A stretch of 64,000 bases of DNA from Bathynomus jamesi (GCA_023014485.1 JAJOZX010001072.1:702001-766000), one strand, 5' to 3'. Shown: positions 10,710 through 21,565, counted from the first letter of the stretch. Program-made: numbers and translations. Notes: generated from the letters alone by a model not told the origin.

Positions 10710-10970
10710 TCACTTTGTTCTACTGCGCAAAACACTAAACTCACACGTAATCGAATCTACAATCATATCATTATTGCTTTGCACTACGCAGTAAACACGG
10801 CTTAATATTATTTCACCGCTCAAGTTATAGGGAAACCTATACTCTGTATAAATGGCCTTCATATCGTTCAGTACTACTTTTGTGCCCACTTTACATCCGG
10901 TTGGCAAGTTATCTTTAAATACGCCTAGAATACAATCAAAAGCACGCACAAAGAGATCATCGTTAGCCAA
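10710..10970 (-). CDS. Unknown ORF B, Maverick-adjacent
   Basis: I do not recognise this family. The frame is about 86 codons and opens on LANDDLFVRAFDCIL with no ATG in frame. It has a homologue at 48176-48520: both share FVxAFxCIL, KVxTKxVLNxxK, EYRxPxxLSGExxLxRVYCVVQ and a cysteine-containing ICE/TCE end. ORF A ends about 90 bp upstream on the same strand. The intervening bases stay open in another frame (CEEEFTIEKLGLVKINP...FNND), so A and B may once have been one protein of roughly 370 residues. No signal peptide or membrane segment is seen. Confidence 0.55.
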   Translation of the reverse strand: MANDDLFVRAFDCILGVFKDNLPTGCKVGTKVVLNDMKAIYTEYRFPYNLSGEIILSRVYCVVQSNNDMIVDSITCEFSVLRSRTK

Positions 10971-11060
10971 ACGTCATTATTAAATACAAGTTTATAAACA
11001 CTACTTTTCAATCGAGGGTTTATTTTTACCAACCCGAGCTTTTCAATCGTGAATTCTTCT

Positions 11061-11819
11061 TCACACTGCATAGCGGCAGTTGAAATAATCTTCTAAGTCG
11101 TTACGACAGCTGCTCATTATATAAAGAAATAGTTTTTCAGGGTGAACGGTGTATGTGAGCTCAGCCCTGTACCGCTCAAGTGCTTTGTACCAAAGTTCAT
11201 GATATTTCAAAGAGTCTAAAACTTTTAAATAAGCATCCAGCTCTAGACCATTCTCGCCTTGTTCAGTCCTACACTCGGTAAACCCATCGAGCAGAGCGGT
11301 GTATGCGTATTCAAGAACCGTATCAAAATAAAGCATATCCGTGACACGTGTGTCTAATATAGGCTTCAGCTTGCGAAATCCGACGATTTCAAACATTCTG
11401 TCGAGGATGAAACGGTTTCGCGTAGGGCCAAGAGCGTTATTATCAGAAGCATTCTTCCACATCAGCCGTATATCAATGTATGGCCGATCGTTATTTATAC
11501 ACAACGTACAAACAGCGGCATATGATGGGGTGTCACTAATCTGCTCTCTTCTTGTACCTCCACCTGCAGGAATTTTATAACGATACTCACTCCACTTCTC
11601 AACATCCACGAAGATTCTATTCATCTCCTCAACACTTAAATAAACAACATTCCATTTGTTTATTTGTCTACAAATCGTTTCCAGTACATAGTTAATGACA
11701 CCGGTTTTACGCCTGAACACGCGCAACGACTTCGTCACGGACACATCGTACACGACGTTGAAAATGCTGCTCAAAGGAAGTCCCATCGCATTCGATGAGC
11801 ACACGTCCAGTCGGTTCAA
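11061..11819 (-). CDS. Unknown ORF A, Maverick-adjacent
   Basis: A continuous 252-codon frame, unrecognised. Notable blocks are KSLRVFRRKTGVINYVLE near residue 30, NDRPYIDIRLMWKN near 110, TRNRFILDRMFEIVGFRKLK near 133, DTVLEYAYTALLDGF near 165, LKYHELWYKALERY near 205 and a C-terminal CRNDLEDYFNCRY. A diverged, broken homologue lies at 51795-52175 plus 48521-48585, showing that the family is conserved and not random. The strand is the same as polB, 2.2 kb downstream of it. It might be a replication or virion accessory protein, but no catalytic motif supports a function. Confidence 0.6.
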   Translation of the reverse strand: MNRLDVCSSNAMGLPLSSIFNVVYDVSVTKSLRVFRRKTGVINYVLETICRQINKWNVVYLSVEEMNRIFVDVEKWSEYRYKIPAGGGTRREQISDTPSYAAVCTLCINNDRPYIDIRLMWKNASDNNALGPTRNRFILDRMFEIVGFRKLKPILDTRVTDMLYFDTVLEYAYTALLDGFTECRTEQGENGLELDAYLKVLDSLKYHELWYKALERYRAELTYTVHPEKLFLYIMSSCRNDLEDYFNCRYAV

Positions 11820-11889
11820 GCTCTGAGATGACTATAAGGCACATGCACCGGATCGGCTCGACAGGAGGAGTGAGTCACACCATAAGCTA

Positions 11890-12420
11890 ATGAAACGTGT
11901 ACGGCGCTGTTCCAACATGAATACTTGTATCCCATTATCTTGGGTAGGTGTTTTGAGAAATTTTCCTATACATGAAGCAATATCGGTTTTAATGTTTTAT
12001 CACTCCCACTCCCCAGAATACGCACCAGACATTTTTGCATCGGGGGATTTTCACGAACTAAACACATTTTATTTACACTCCGGCGCACTATTTGAGAGAA
12101 ACATATGACCATATTTTTCCTTTTTGCTTAGCATGCGATACTCATCTCTAAATTCTGTTAAATACTCACGCAGACCTTTAGCCAAAACATGTAAGAGAAT
12201 ACTTGTATTCCATTATATTGGGTAGATGTTTTGAGAAATTTTCCGATACATGAAGCAATATCGGTTTTAATGTTTTATCACTCACCAGACGTTTATTTCC
12301 ACAAACTAAACATCTTCACAATCCGGCGCACTATTTGAGAGAAACATATGTCCATATTTTTCCTTTTTGTTTAACAATCGATACTCGTCTCTGTTAAAAA
12401 CTCACACAGGCCATTAGCCA
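11890..12420 (-). repeat. Imperfect tandem duplication of a coding-like segment
   Basis: Two copies of a ~270 bp unit (about 11918-12195 and 12196-12420) share GAATACTTGTAT, TTGGGTAG.TGTTTTGAGAAATTTTCC, ATGAAGCAATATCGG, CCGGCGCACTATTTGAGAGAAACATATG and CCATATTTTTCCTTTTTG. The minus strand of the left copy reads GLREYLTEFRDEYRMLSKKEKYG and, in another frame, IGKFLKTPTQDNGIQVFMLEQRR, so the unit probably derives from a decayed gene near ORF A. Both copies have stops. Confidence 0.6.
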
Positions 12421-12481
12421 CAACCTCACTACAACCCTCGTCATGATATATATTAATATAGTGGTAAAAATACTTAAAATT

Positions 12482-12856
12482 CTACATGATGACAAGATTT
12501 ACATTCTCAGTCGCAGGGTACGAGTACTCGGTATGATGCAACATGACATAATACCGCTTGTCATACCACTCATTAACAAGACTCACTAGCCATATCCGTT
12601 GCTTCTCTTCTGCACGTGTTGTTTCTTCTACTTCACGGTATATGTAAGCTTTTATAAAGTTTAGTCCTACAACATAGTTCAATACATCACTTGCACCACG
12701 AAATCCAACAATGCTCTCGCCAGAATAGCCGTAGAGTATTTGTACCTCTTGCTCCTTCGCACGATTCAATGTAGCCTTAAAAGTATCAAAGGAGGGTGGA
12801 ATAGGGAGTTTTTCAGTATCCACCACGTCTTGACACTTTGCCGAATACCACTTCAT
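12482..12856 (-). CDS. Unknown ORF C, Maverick-adjacent
   Basis: A 124-codon frame with an ATG start (MKWYSAKCQDVVD) and no recognised domain. It has mixed charge, with GYSGESIVGFRGASDVLNYVVGL in the middle and LVNEWYDKRYYVMLHHTEYSY near the end. It lies on the same strand as ORFs A and B and upstream of them. It could be a 3' fragment of a longer gene or an accessory Maverick gene. I found no second copy in the window. Confidence 0.4.
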   Translation of the reverse strand: MKWYSAKCQDVVDTEKLPIPPSFDTFKATLNRAKEQEVQILYGYSGESIVGFRGASDVLNYVVGLNFIKAYIYREVEETTRAEEKQRIWLVSLVNEWYDKRYYVMLHHTEYSYPATENVNLVIM

Positions 12857-13036
12857 AAACGTTGAGCACGCAATATTAAAGTAGCCATTATTATTTTTCG
12901 TCTACGCGGGAGAATACACGTCTAAGCTCCAGGGCTTACTGCGATCAACTGAGCACGCAGAGAAGAAATATGCCCAGGTAGTAGCAGGAGTCACGTGATC
13001 AACCATACAGGTGGGCGGAGCTTAGAACTTTCTCCT

Positions 13037-13080
<44 letters not shown>

Positions 13081-13191
13081 CGGAGAAAGTGAAACGCTAA
13101 TTGAAACACGATTTAGTTAATAAACGAATTATTCAAGGTATATATTTACAAATACGTGTAATAAATAAACATATCGTTAACAATAGACATA
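12857..13191. repeat. Non-coding stretch with (AC)n microsatellite
   Basis: No gene is seen. A (CA)n tract of about 22 units lies at 13035-13078, followed by AT-rich sequence up to the mariner. Confidence 0.7.
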
Positions 13192-13975
13192 CAGTGTGTC
13201 CGTAAAGTCATGGTGGGATTTTAAATAGCTATATTATTGCAACGAAACATGATAATGAGATGAAACAATGCCAAATTTAAGAACAACTCTCAAAGTTGTA
13301 TCTTGTAGTTAGTCTAGGCTAAGCTTAACCTTTATCTCGTAGTTAGTCTAGGCTGTCCACATGCCTATGTTGAACATGAGCGTAATAGCCCGAAAGTTAA
13401 TGTGTGGTGTGCTCTAGCACGAGATCGAGTGATTGGCCCATTTTTCTTCGCGGAACCCACTGTGACGTCACACAACTACCTCGCTATGTTGGAACATTTT
13501 GCAGTACCCCAATTTATTGACAATGTCATCTTTCAGCAAGATGGTGCTCCTCCGCACTATGCCAACGTTGTTCGAGAATTCCTTAATGAAAAATTTCCAC
13601 AGAGATGGATAGGAAGAGGAGGATGGAAGCCATGGCCTCCACGCTCTCCGGACCTGACACCTTTGGACTTTTATTTGTGGGGTTACGTCAAGCAAAGCGT
13701 GTACAGTGTACCCATTAGGGATATTCATCACTTGCACGAGCGAATCACGGAAGCTATCGCATCCGTCACTCTTGATGTTCTTGGGCGTGTGTGGCTGGAA
13801 TCGAATCACCGCCTAGATGTCTGCAGGGCTACCAGAGGAGCCCATATCGAACTACGTTAAATAAAGTTATTCTTTTAGAGTTGTTCTTCAATTTGCCTTT
13901 TTTTCATCTCATTATCATGTTTCGTTGCAATAATATAGCTATTTAAAATCCCACCATGACTTTACGGACACACTA
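13192..13975 (+). mobile_element. DD41D mariner-like element, internally deleted
   Basis: Inverted repeats of about 75 bp, opening CAGTGTGTCCGTAAAGTCAT and including GCAACGAAACATGATAATGAGATGAAA, bound 784 bp. TA dinucleotides flank both ends, the Tc1/mariner target duplication. Only the C-terminal part of the transposase remains. The right end abuts the C-terminus of Maverick polB. Confidence 0.88.
13402..13860 (+). pseudogene. DD41D transposase, C-terminal part
   Basis: The transposase would cut and join the element ends. WCALARDRVIGPFFF, FQQDGAPPHY (second catalytic Asp) and WPPRSPDLTPLDFYLWG (third Asp in PLD) are clear. I count 41 residues between the second and third Asp, so the catalytic signature is DD41D. 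The DNA-binding region and first Asp are missing, consistent with an internal deletion of the element. Confidence 0.85.
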
Positions 13976-16900
13976 TATATAACAATCGAAGATTATGGTA
14001 GCCAAAGGGCACGGTATCATAGGTACCAGGCACCTGGTAACGTTTCCTATAGGTGTTACGGCGCACCTTTATACCCCTAAGTTCCTTCACGCCCCCCAGC
14101 TTCTGCGCCCGAAAATTGTGGGTACCTACAGTTAGTTGGAGCGGCCGGTCGCCCTTATCATCATCCAAGCACACTAGATCCTTCAACGAATCAAAGTTAA
14201 CGACCCGCCGATTCGCCTGGTTGAACGTGATACCCTTAGCCTTCACGATCTATTTCCCCCACCATCACCCGTACCTCATAAGTTTTTGGGCCTGTTGAGA
14301 CAAAAGAGTCGACGTATGCAATGTCTCCATACTCATCCTTGATCTCATCAGTCAACTCACCGAGAATTCACCAATAGGAGGAATGTATTCACCCTCCCTC
14401 TCTGTGAATATCACACTATCTGTATCGGCGTACAAAACCTTCCGACCAAGAGAATGCAATAGGCCCCAAAGTTTAATGCGTGCGTAGGCCGTTGTGCTGG
14501 CTACAGGTATGTTTGTAACCCGCGAGGTATCTGTTGCCAATTCGGTATTGTTGTACTTTATTATGTAAGTATTACCTACATTTACAATCTCCATGACCTC
14601 TTTATCGGGAGCGTTGACATAATCCCAGACTTCACTATAACTTTGTGCCAAATGAACGTTACCCTTGCCAGTATTCTGTGCAAATTTTCCCCAAAGACTG
14701 TTTAGACACAACTTTGCACTAAAGCGCTTGCCAGGATTCTTTACAATTTTGGAACGGTCAAGCTGTATACCTTCACGGTCGCGGTAATGTTGAATATAGG
14801 CCGATTTTTCATCTTCGGTATCAACTCCTCGCGGATACCATGATGCTTCGACCTTATCCTTCAAAAAAGCGTTTATATACGTATATATATGGTGTGAAAA
14901 GGTTGGGTAGCTTCTCAAACCTCCATACCTCATGTATCTTCAATACTCTGTAGCCATGGCGAACAGCTAGATCCAGCTCTGGACTTGTATACACACCTCT
15001 GATCTTACACTGGTTAGCTGTATGATTACATTCCCCATTGTTCTCCTCTGCGCACTTCAGGCACAAGGGAAACATGAGCTTGTGATCGATAACGACGGGT
15101 AAGATCGGAATCCATAAATCGCGTGGCCTTTCGTACATCTACGAAAGAAAGGCCGAAATAGTACCCGTTCAAATTTGTTGAGAACACCTCGATGGTGGGC
15201 AGGACAGGTCCCCCCCAGTTTCTCAGGTGCACCCACGGTGTAAGGATTGTTCTTCATCACGTAGGGATATAAAGAACAGAAGTCGTAGTAATGGAGTTTC
15301 ACGCCCTCCGTACGCGGAAAGTATAGCTTGAAGGGATTTTTACGCCCTCCAAACAAACTATCATCGCATTTGAGAGCATCCAACACCATTGAACGTTTGA
15401 TCGTGTTTATTTTTTCACGGTACTGTCCATCTGTTTCCATCCGTGCATCATACTCTTGCTCCCACAAGACTTTGTGAGTGAACTGGGAGCCTAATTTGAT
15501 CGCGGGTGCGGGTCCACGCAAGACTGTCGGCAGGAGATCAACGGTGGATATCTCCTACGATTCCACACTCAGGACGGGGGCATTCGTGCCACCAGCAACC
15601 GTTAAAGGAGTACACAGTCTTCTCACCAGTGGCACGGTTTTCACTTAGACAATCAACCCAAAAACACGACCATTAACCTTAATGGGTACTTCACCCGTGT
15701 TGCGGGCATGTTTTATGTATACACCTGTCTGCTGTTGTAGGTGTATGAGCCAGTAAATAGCCTTGTGCCCATAACTGCGGGGATTGTTTCTGTGAATAAC
15801 GGCTATTCTTGAACACCGTAAAACATAATGAGGCGATGGTGGTTGCGACTTGCAGCGGATCGCATTTGAAACGGCCTATGTACATCCTTCTAAAGGCCTG
15901 GAAACATACTCTAAGCACGCGCACATCATTCACGCAATAACGCTCACATTCATCAGCTATATTATAAGATTAGATTCATTAAAACTGTTGTATCGGTCAA
16001 AATCTTCACGTTCATCTGAACTCATACATTCATAGTTAAAGTAATGTTTGGGTGGAGGTAGTCCTACGTAATTAAAGTTTCGCTAGTGAGGAATGTGTAA
16101 GGGAAATATCCTTTTGAAACTTCAGCGGCTACGCCCATCACCTTGGGTAGCTTTGCTAATTTACAAGGTGTGAATAATAAAGTGTCTTTAAACTGTACAT
16201 TACCTCTTATTTGCATCTGTATTAGCTTGTTGCCTCTTTTCAAGGGATCACCTGTAAATATTCAGATGACTCGTGCTCAAGCAACTCCTTATAAAGGAAC
16301 TGTCAAATTTTGCCCCGTTATGGGCGAGAATATACACAGTCATTTTTTTTAACTTGTCCGCTACTTGACAATATAGGACACAAAGATTTCACAGGGCTAT
16401 CGTGGGCATTCGTTTTAAAGCGTTTGTCCGTTTACCAATTTGACACTCATCACACTCGATCTCCATACACTCATCACAGATAGTCTGGCTTACAAGTAAA
16501 TGTGGAATAACCTCTTTGGTTTCAGCGTTCGTGTATGTTTCTATATCGTAGTACACAGTTATACAAGGGCTATTTTTAGGCTTAGCATCTTTCATATAAC
16601 ATACATGCTTTACTCCAATCGCCTTATATTTCTCATGGCATGTAGAACAGTGAATTTCATCACATTTATGCTTGAAATTCCCCCAATTATCCATCATATG
16701 AAACATATCACATTCACAGATTCTCATTTTCCTGCACGTGCCAATTGATTTACGGAGCTCAAAACAGTTATTATTGAAAAATGTGCGTCTACACACATCA
16801 CAATCCCTCTTCTCAGCTTCAACTACACGGTTTTCACATTTGGAGTTTTTACACTGCTCACATACCATGTGACAATCTTTACAATGTTTCACTATATTAT

Positions 16901-17568
16901 CCGCAAACTCGATACACCCCTTATACAAATGATGTCGTCCATATTTTCGACTTTTATCATAACTCGCGTAAAGGCCCCTTATATTACGGATGGGGAGATA
17001 CGTTGTCCCTGACAGTCCTAAAATAAGTAGGGGTCTTGTACGATCTCTCACACAGCTTTTAAAAACATATACAGTTCTACGACGATCATCCTTTCCAAAT
17101 ACAACTATACGAACATTCATTTCTTGTTCTACCCTTCTCAGCTCCTCAAGACCCATATTACAGCCAAACTCAAGTTTACAGTCAACAGCTAGTTTACGGG
17201 CACGCTCCACTACCGTAGGCAACCAAACTTTTTTGGTCCGTTTATTTAGTACAGTAAACATAAGCGCTAAGAATACTGCTATAAAGCCGCAACCACGATC
17301 GACGTTTATATGCCGTCTATAAATAGCCTGAGAATTGAAGTTAAGAGTATAAGGTGTGGCACTATGACCCGCAACACGGAATACACGGTCAATATTTACC
17401 GTGAAGTTGTCCATTTTGGAGGCAATACTACTTTGAGAAGCCTGCATTATAAGGCCTAATATATACTCTATATCTTCAGCTGCCAAACGTCTGAACGGTA
17501 TTACTACCCAAAAATCATCTACATCTCCGTCATCTGACCCGAATCCGAAGGAGAGCCTCGTCCTGACT
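13976..17568 (-). pseudogene. polB: Maverick protein-primed DNA polymerase B
   Basis: This would replicate the element from a terminal protein. N-terminally (from 17486) AAEDIEYILGLIMQASQSS and a cysteine/histidine-rich zinc cluster (about residues 200-300) are typical of Maverick PolB. The 3'-5' exonuclease begins with VYYDIETY (ExoI, DxE), and NDVRVLRVCFQAFR at about 15900 is the ExoIII region. Palm motif A is YYDFCSLYPYVMK (15330-15290), motif B KLCLNSLWGKFAQ (about 14690) and motif C YADTDSVIF (about 14430). The C-terminus (GITFNQANRRVVNFDS, RKRYQVP) reaches 13990, where the mariner abuts. Frames change at least at about 16389, 15520, 15060, 14930 and 14350, so it is a pseudogene although the catalytic motifs survive. 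Confidence 0.9.
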
Positions 17569-18036
17569 TCACGTTCGTCCCGGTTCTACAATACGTTCAA
17601 CTATGCGCCGTAGTCCGTGTTCAACACTATTGCTATACATGGATCTAGGATCAACCCTGATTAGATACCGATTTCTAGTCAAGACTGTTATGCCATCCTC
17701 AACAGAACGAGAAGCTGCTGTGGCTGTGGAGGATGTACCCGGAATTGAACAGGAATAACGGGGAATATTTGAGGAAGGTATTGGTGTGGGGGTTGTGTCG
17801 TAAGACGTAGAAGGTTGGGGCTCTATTACTGGTGGTCTAACAACCTGCTCAATCCTGGCGCGCTTTATACATGACGTGGTGGGCTCTTCATCGTGCCTCC
17901 GCTTTGAACTGGCCCGTGCTACAGGTATCGCTGGTGAGGATTCGTCAGCGGGGATGGATTCTGTGATCACAACTACACTGTCGTCGGAGTCATCTGTAAT
18001 ATCGATGATGGGGTGCTGTACCTCATCGTCATTCAC
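17569..18036 (-). pseudogene. Disordered acidic N-terminal region, probably of PolB
   Basis: A 155-codon frame begins NDDEVQHPIIDITDDSDDSV with no ATG in frame, continues with a KRRHDEEP basic patch and serine/threonine/proline-rich stretches, and ends RNRYLIRVDPRSM...RRIVERIVEP. It leads straight into the polB N-terminus through a frame change at about 17575 (next frame FGFGSDDGDVDDFWVVIPFRR). I infer a low-complexity leader of the polymerase, but a separate small protein is possible. It is divergent with the ATPase, starting 13 bp from the ATPase ATG. Confidence 0.5.
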
Positions 18037-18048
18037 GGTTCTGTGGAA

Positions 18049-19435
18049 ATGGATCCTGTAGAAAAAATCAGGTTCACGAGCCCATCCACATGTATTATAT
18101 CTGGACCTACAGGATGTGGTAAAACTGTATTTATGCTTAAAATCATTAAAGAAAAGGCAGAGATGTTCTTAAAATTTGTGCATAAAGTTATATGGTGCTA
18201 TTCGACGTATCAATCAGTGTTCAACGAGTACCAAGATGATATTTTGTTCCACAAAGGTGTATATGACGTTAATTCGTTAAAGGGAAATGAACATAGTCAT
18301 TGTAATTGACGATCTCATGTTGGAGATGGATAAAACGTTTGCCGAGACATTTTCAGTATTCTCTCACCATCTTAACATAAGCGTGTTCTTCATCAATCAG
18401 AATCTATTTTTCAAAAATAGATACATGCGCGATGTGTCGTTAAATACACAATATCTAGTCTTATTCGCGCAACGTAGAGATGTATCACAAATTGGGGTAT
18501 TAGCAGTGGCGACTGGCGTATAGGAGCGATGGAGCGGTCGCTCCCCCTTGCTTGAAATGATAAATATTAATTTAACAGATAAAAATATATTAATTTTAAG
18601 ATATTAAAATAATATTCTTGAAATATATTTTAAAAATTCATGTGGCATATCATGATTCATGAGGCATTTTGAGTATGCCTTCATACAGTACATAATATTC
18701 TAAACTTATAGCATAGCTTCAAATAGCGTACCGCTGTTTGAATACAAAATAATATTGCAGCCGAATGGAGCGATAGATTTTTCGCTCAAGTAAATATAAA
18801 TTATATTTTACTGTTGTAATGAAAATATAAGTACAATCGCGAATTTTTTTTTATAATAACTTTATTTTTACTAATAGTTACTTCAGTAATAATGATATAA
18901 GCTATTTATATGTATTTTATTAAAATTATTACTTATTTGTAATTAACTAGAATTGTACGTCTGGCATAGCCGCATATGTTAATACAAGTATAGTACTCTT
19001 GTGAGCGGCAGTTGGATTCGCACTAGCCTATTGTGAGTCCGTGTTGTCGTACAGTGGTACATTATTATAGTCAAATTTATTCAACAATTATTTTTATATT
19101 TTATTAAAATATTTTTTTAATACAAATTTATGGCTTCTTTTGACATATACGTACCGTACGGAAGCACCATGTGATTGTTTATGTACTACAATTCTAAAAA
19201 TTATAAATTTTATGAAATCGCACCCCCATACATTTATACCACGAGTCGCCACTGGGTATTAGTCAATCAAATGTTCCCGAGTCAGCGTAAGGAGTTTTTG
19301 GAAGTTTATAAAGAAGCTACAAGTCCGCGTTACGGATATTTGCTTTGCGACCTTCATCCGCGAAACACGTTTAGGGTGCTTCTAAGAACGAATATATTTG
19401 CAAACGAGCCTGAAACGGTGTATATTCCAGAATGA
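18049..19435 (+). pseudogene. Maverick FtsK/HerA-type packaging ATPase, split by a MITE
   Basis: The ATPase would pump the genome into capsids. It starts with ATG at 18049 (MDPVEKIRF). Walker A is GPTGCGKT at about residue 20, and Walker B is IVIVIDDLM, reached only after a frameshift near 18285. FFINQNLFFK follows as the sensor/arginine-like region, then RYMRDVSLNTQYLVLFAQRRD. A 751 bp hAT insert with an 8 bp target duplication (759 bp in total, a multiple of three) then interrupts it. The C-terminus resumes at about 19256 (MFPSQRKEF) and ends EPETVYIPE. The stop overlaps the next ATG (ATGA). Confidence 0.88.
18504..19254. mobile_element. 751 bp non-autonomous hAT element in the ATPase gene
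   Basis: Ends are CAGTGGCGACT (left) and AGTCGCCACTG (right), a perfect 11 bp inverted repeat. The target duplication GGTATTAG is identical on both sides (18496-18503 and 19255-19262), the 8 bp expected for hAT. The interior is AT-rich with no coding. Because the duplication is perfect, it is probably younger than the MITE in env, whose duplication has a mismatch. Confidence 0.93.
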
Positions 19436-19701
19436 CAAAGAGGCTAAAGAAATACCATGAATTAATAAAAATCTATCATCGACTGTCCCGGGCAATGCAG
19501 CAGATGTTTGCTAAAAACATCGACTCCGACTTTTTAAAATGCATGTGTGAAATCTGTCTTAACGTTATAAATTGCAATGTATCAATGAAACCACCTCAGA
19601 AGGCTCGCCTACGCCGTTATAAGAACAAAATACGTGCACTCGCTCGTAAAAGTCAAACTGTATTTTCAGTTTTGGGTCCTTTACTGACTAGATTAATATA
19701 A
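19432..19701 (+). CDS. Small basic Maverick ORF
   Basis: An intact 89-codon frame with an ATG overlapping the ATPase stop (ATGA). The C-terminal half is strongly basic: KPPQKARLRRYKNKIRALARKSQTVFSV, ending GPLLTRLI. A small lysine/arginine-rich ORF of this form commonly sits beside the capsid genes in arthropod Mavericks; I know no proven role. DNA condensation in the particle is a guess from charge alone. Its own TAA overlaps the next ATG (TAATG). Confidence 0.7.
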   Translation: MTKRLKKYHELIKIYHRLSRAMQQMFAKNIDSDFLKCMCEICLNVINCNVSMKPPQKARLRRYKNKIRALARKSQTVFSVLGPLLTRLI

Positions 19702-20449
19702 TGAAGAAAGTGGTAGTGATTCCACACGAGGTGTATGCTTCACTGCAAAGTTCAAAGAATCCAGACACGGATCTAGATCCCCGTAAAAGCAGGCTTAAAA
19801 GAATGGAAAGCGAATTGTTAACCCTATTAAACAGTGAAAAAACACCTGATCTGAAAAGAATCTTATACCAAGAAGCTCTGCAGAAATTTCTTCACGAGTA
19901 TGAAAATTATAAGAACCCGACAGAGATTCCCGTGGTTATTAGGCACAGCACGGGGAACGATGGACATGGTGACATAGGACCTGTGTCCAACGATAGAGCT
20001 GACCAACCAAAGATTAATGTGTCGGCTACACAACATATCGAGCATGTATTAAAAAGCAGTTCCCACATACATTGAGGAATAAAGGTTTACGTCTTTATAA
20101 TCTATTGAATGAGGACCCCGCCATAAAATGGACCGATACAGGTGAGATCATTGTGGAAGGAGCAAAGGTACAGGGATCGAATATCGTAGACATCGTCCAT
20201 GATCTGGTGAAAAAGTGGGGTAGGCCGTCACCATCAGGATGGAAGCATATTGAAGCAAGACTACAACAAATAAATGTCCCCAAAACAATGATAGGAAATC
20301 TGAACACGTTAAAAGACTTGGAACATTCGTCGCACGTGACACAATTGAAGACGCCATCACCCCCGGCGGTAACACCTCTGAAGAGGAGAAAGAAGGGGTT
20401 AAACACCGTCAACCCTACCCACGTGTCTCTAAAATATGCAAATGGCTAA
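19701..20449 (+). pseudogene. Conserved Maverick ORF with one frameshift
   Basis: The N-terminal 110 residues (MKKVVVIPHEVYASL, RLKRMESELLTLL, charged and helical) and the C-terminal domain lie in different frames. The frames meet in an A run near 20050, so a one-base change explains the break. The C-terminal block LRLYNLLNEDPAIKW, GSNIVDIVHDLVKKWGRP and SGWKHIEARLQQINVPKTMIG matches a domain I associate with arthropod Mavericks. The protein is uncharacterised, about 250 residues when joined. The start overlaps the preceding stop, and its 3' end overlaps the integrase start by 14 bp. Confidence 0.7.
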
Positions 20450-21500
20450 CATATTAAGAAGACGTTATTATGACATTTCTAACCCAGCCTCCTACGGAGG
20501 CGTAGATAGATTGTACAGAAGTGTTTACGGAGTAGGGAAAAAAGATGTTGAGAGATTTTTGCGGGAACAGGACGCTTATACACTTCATAAGCCTGTGAGA
20601 AAAAGGTTTAAAACAGCCAAGACAACAGCTGCTTCGATTGACTCTATTTGGCAAGTAGATTTAACAGAGATGCAAAGATATTCAGTGTATAACGATGGTT
20701 ACCGCTACATTCTATTCATAATAGATGTATTTTCTAGATATCTGTGGCTAATTCCTCTGAAAAATAAATCACCTGAAACAATTGCTAAAGCCACCAAAAT
20801 GCTGATGTTGAAAGAAAACAGGGCTCCTGGCTATTTTTGTACGGATATGGGGAAGGAATTTATAGGCCGTGCTTTTCAGAACATGTTGACAGAGTTTAAT
20901 ATCAGCTATTACACTACCAATTCTATACATAAGGCTTCTTTAGCCGAAAGAGTTCAACGTACCATAAAGGAACGCATGCACCACTATTTTACACAAAAAC
21001 ACAGATTTCCAGACATTCTGGAATCATTGGCCTCATCCTACAACCGCTCACACCATCGCACGATTGGGACAACACCTAACGAGGTTTTAGAAAGAGGTAC
21101 GCGCCCAGAGGTGAGAAGAGATGGAACACCACCACCACCACACTCTGCGCGTTTCAAAATCAATGATTATGTAAGGCTGTCGCATTCGGGAAATAAATTC
21201 GCGAAGGGATTTGAGCAAGGATGGACACGTAAGATTTTTAAAGTTAGGGCTATGAGACCTAAAGGTGAGATAATGATGTATTACGTTGAAGATTTGAATG
21301 GGGAAGAAATCGCAGGAGGCTTTTACCGCGAGGAGTTGCAGAAAGTGGCATTTAATTTAGGAAAAAATGTTTTTAAAATTGAAAACATTTTAGGAAGCAA
21401 AGGTTCAGGAAAGAGAAAAATGTACCTGGTGAAATGGCTAGGGTACAAAGAAAGCTTCAACACCTATATAAAAGCTGATGCAATAATGGAGCTTAAATAG
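20436..21500 (+). CDS. int: Maverick integrase (retroviral-type) with chromodomain-like end
   Basis: An intact 354-codon frame from ATG CAA ATG. Integrase would insert linear element DNA, giving 5-6 bp target duplications in this superfamily. The N-terminus (ILRRRYYDISNPASYGGVDRLY) is the typical Maverick lead. The catalytic core shows IDSIWQVDLTEMQ (Asp), YFCTDMGKEFIG (Asp) and KASLAERVQRTIKERM (Glu), i.e. the full DDE set. HHRTIGTTPNEVLE, a DYVRLSH...WTRKIFKV SH3-like block and a C-terminal chromodomain-like KRKMYLVKWLGYKESFNT follow. No stop or frameshift is seen, so it is the best preserved large Maverick gene here. Confidence 0.93.
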   Translation: MQMANILRRRYYDISNPASYGGVDRLYRSVYGVGKKDVERFLREQDAYTLHKPVRKRFKTAKTTAASIDSIWQVDLTEMQRYSVYNDGYRYILFIIDVFSRYLWLIPLKNKSPETIAKATKMLMLKENRAPGYFCTDMGKEFIGRAFQNMLTEFNISYYTTNSIHKASLAERVQRTIKERMHHYFTQKHRFPDILESLASSYNRSHHRTIGTTPNEVLERGTRPEVRRDGTPPPPHSARFKINDYVRLSHSGNKFAKGFEQGWTRKIFKVRAMRPKGEIMMYYVEDLNGEEIAGGFYREELQKVAFNLGKNVFKIENILGSKGSGKRKMYLVKWLGYKESFNTYIKADAIMELK

Positions 21501-21565
21501 TATGTAACGTGGCTCCTAACCATTTCTACGTCACACTCCCATCCTCCTCGTCCCTGTCTGTACAC

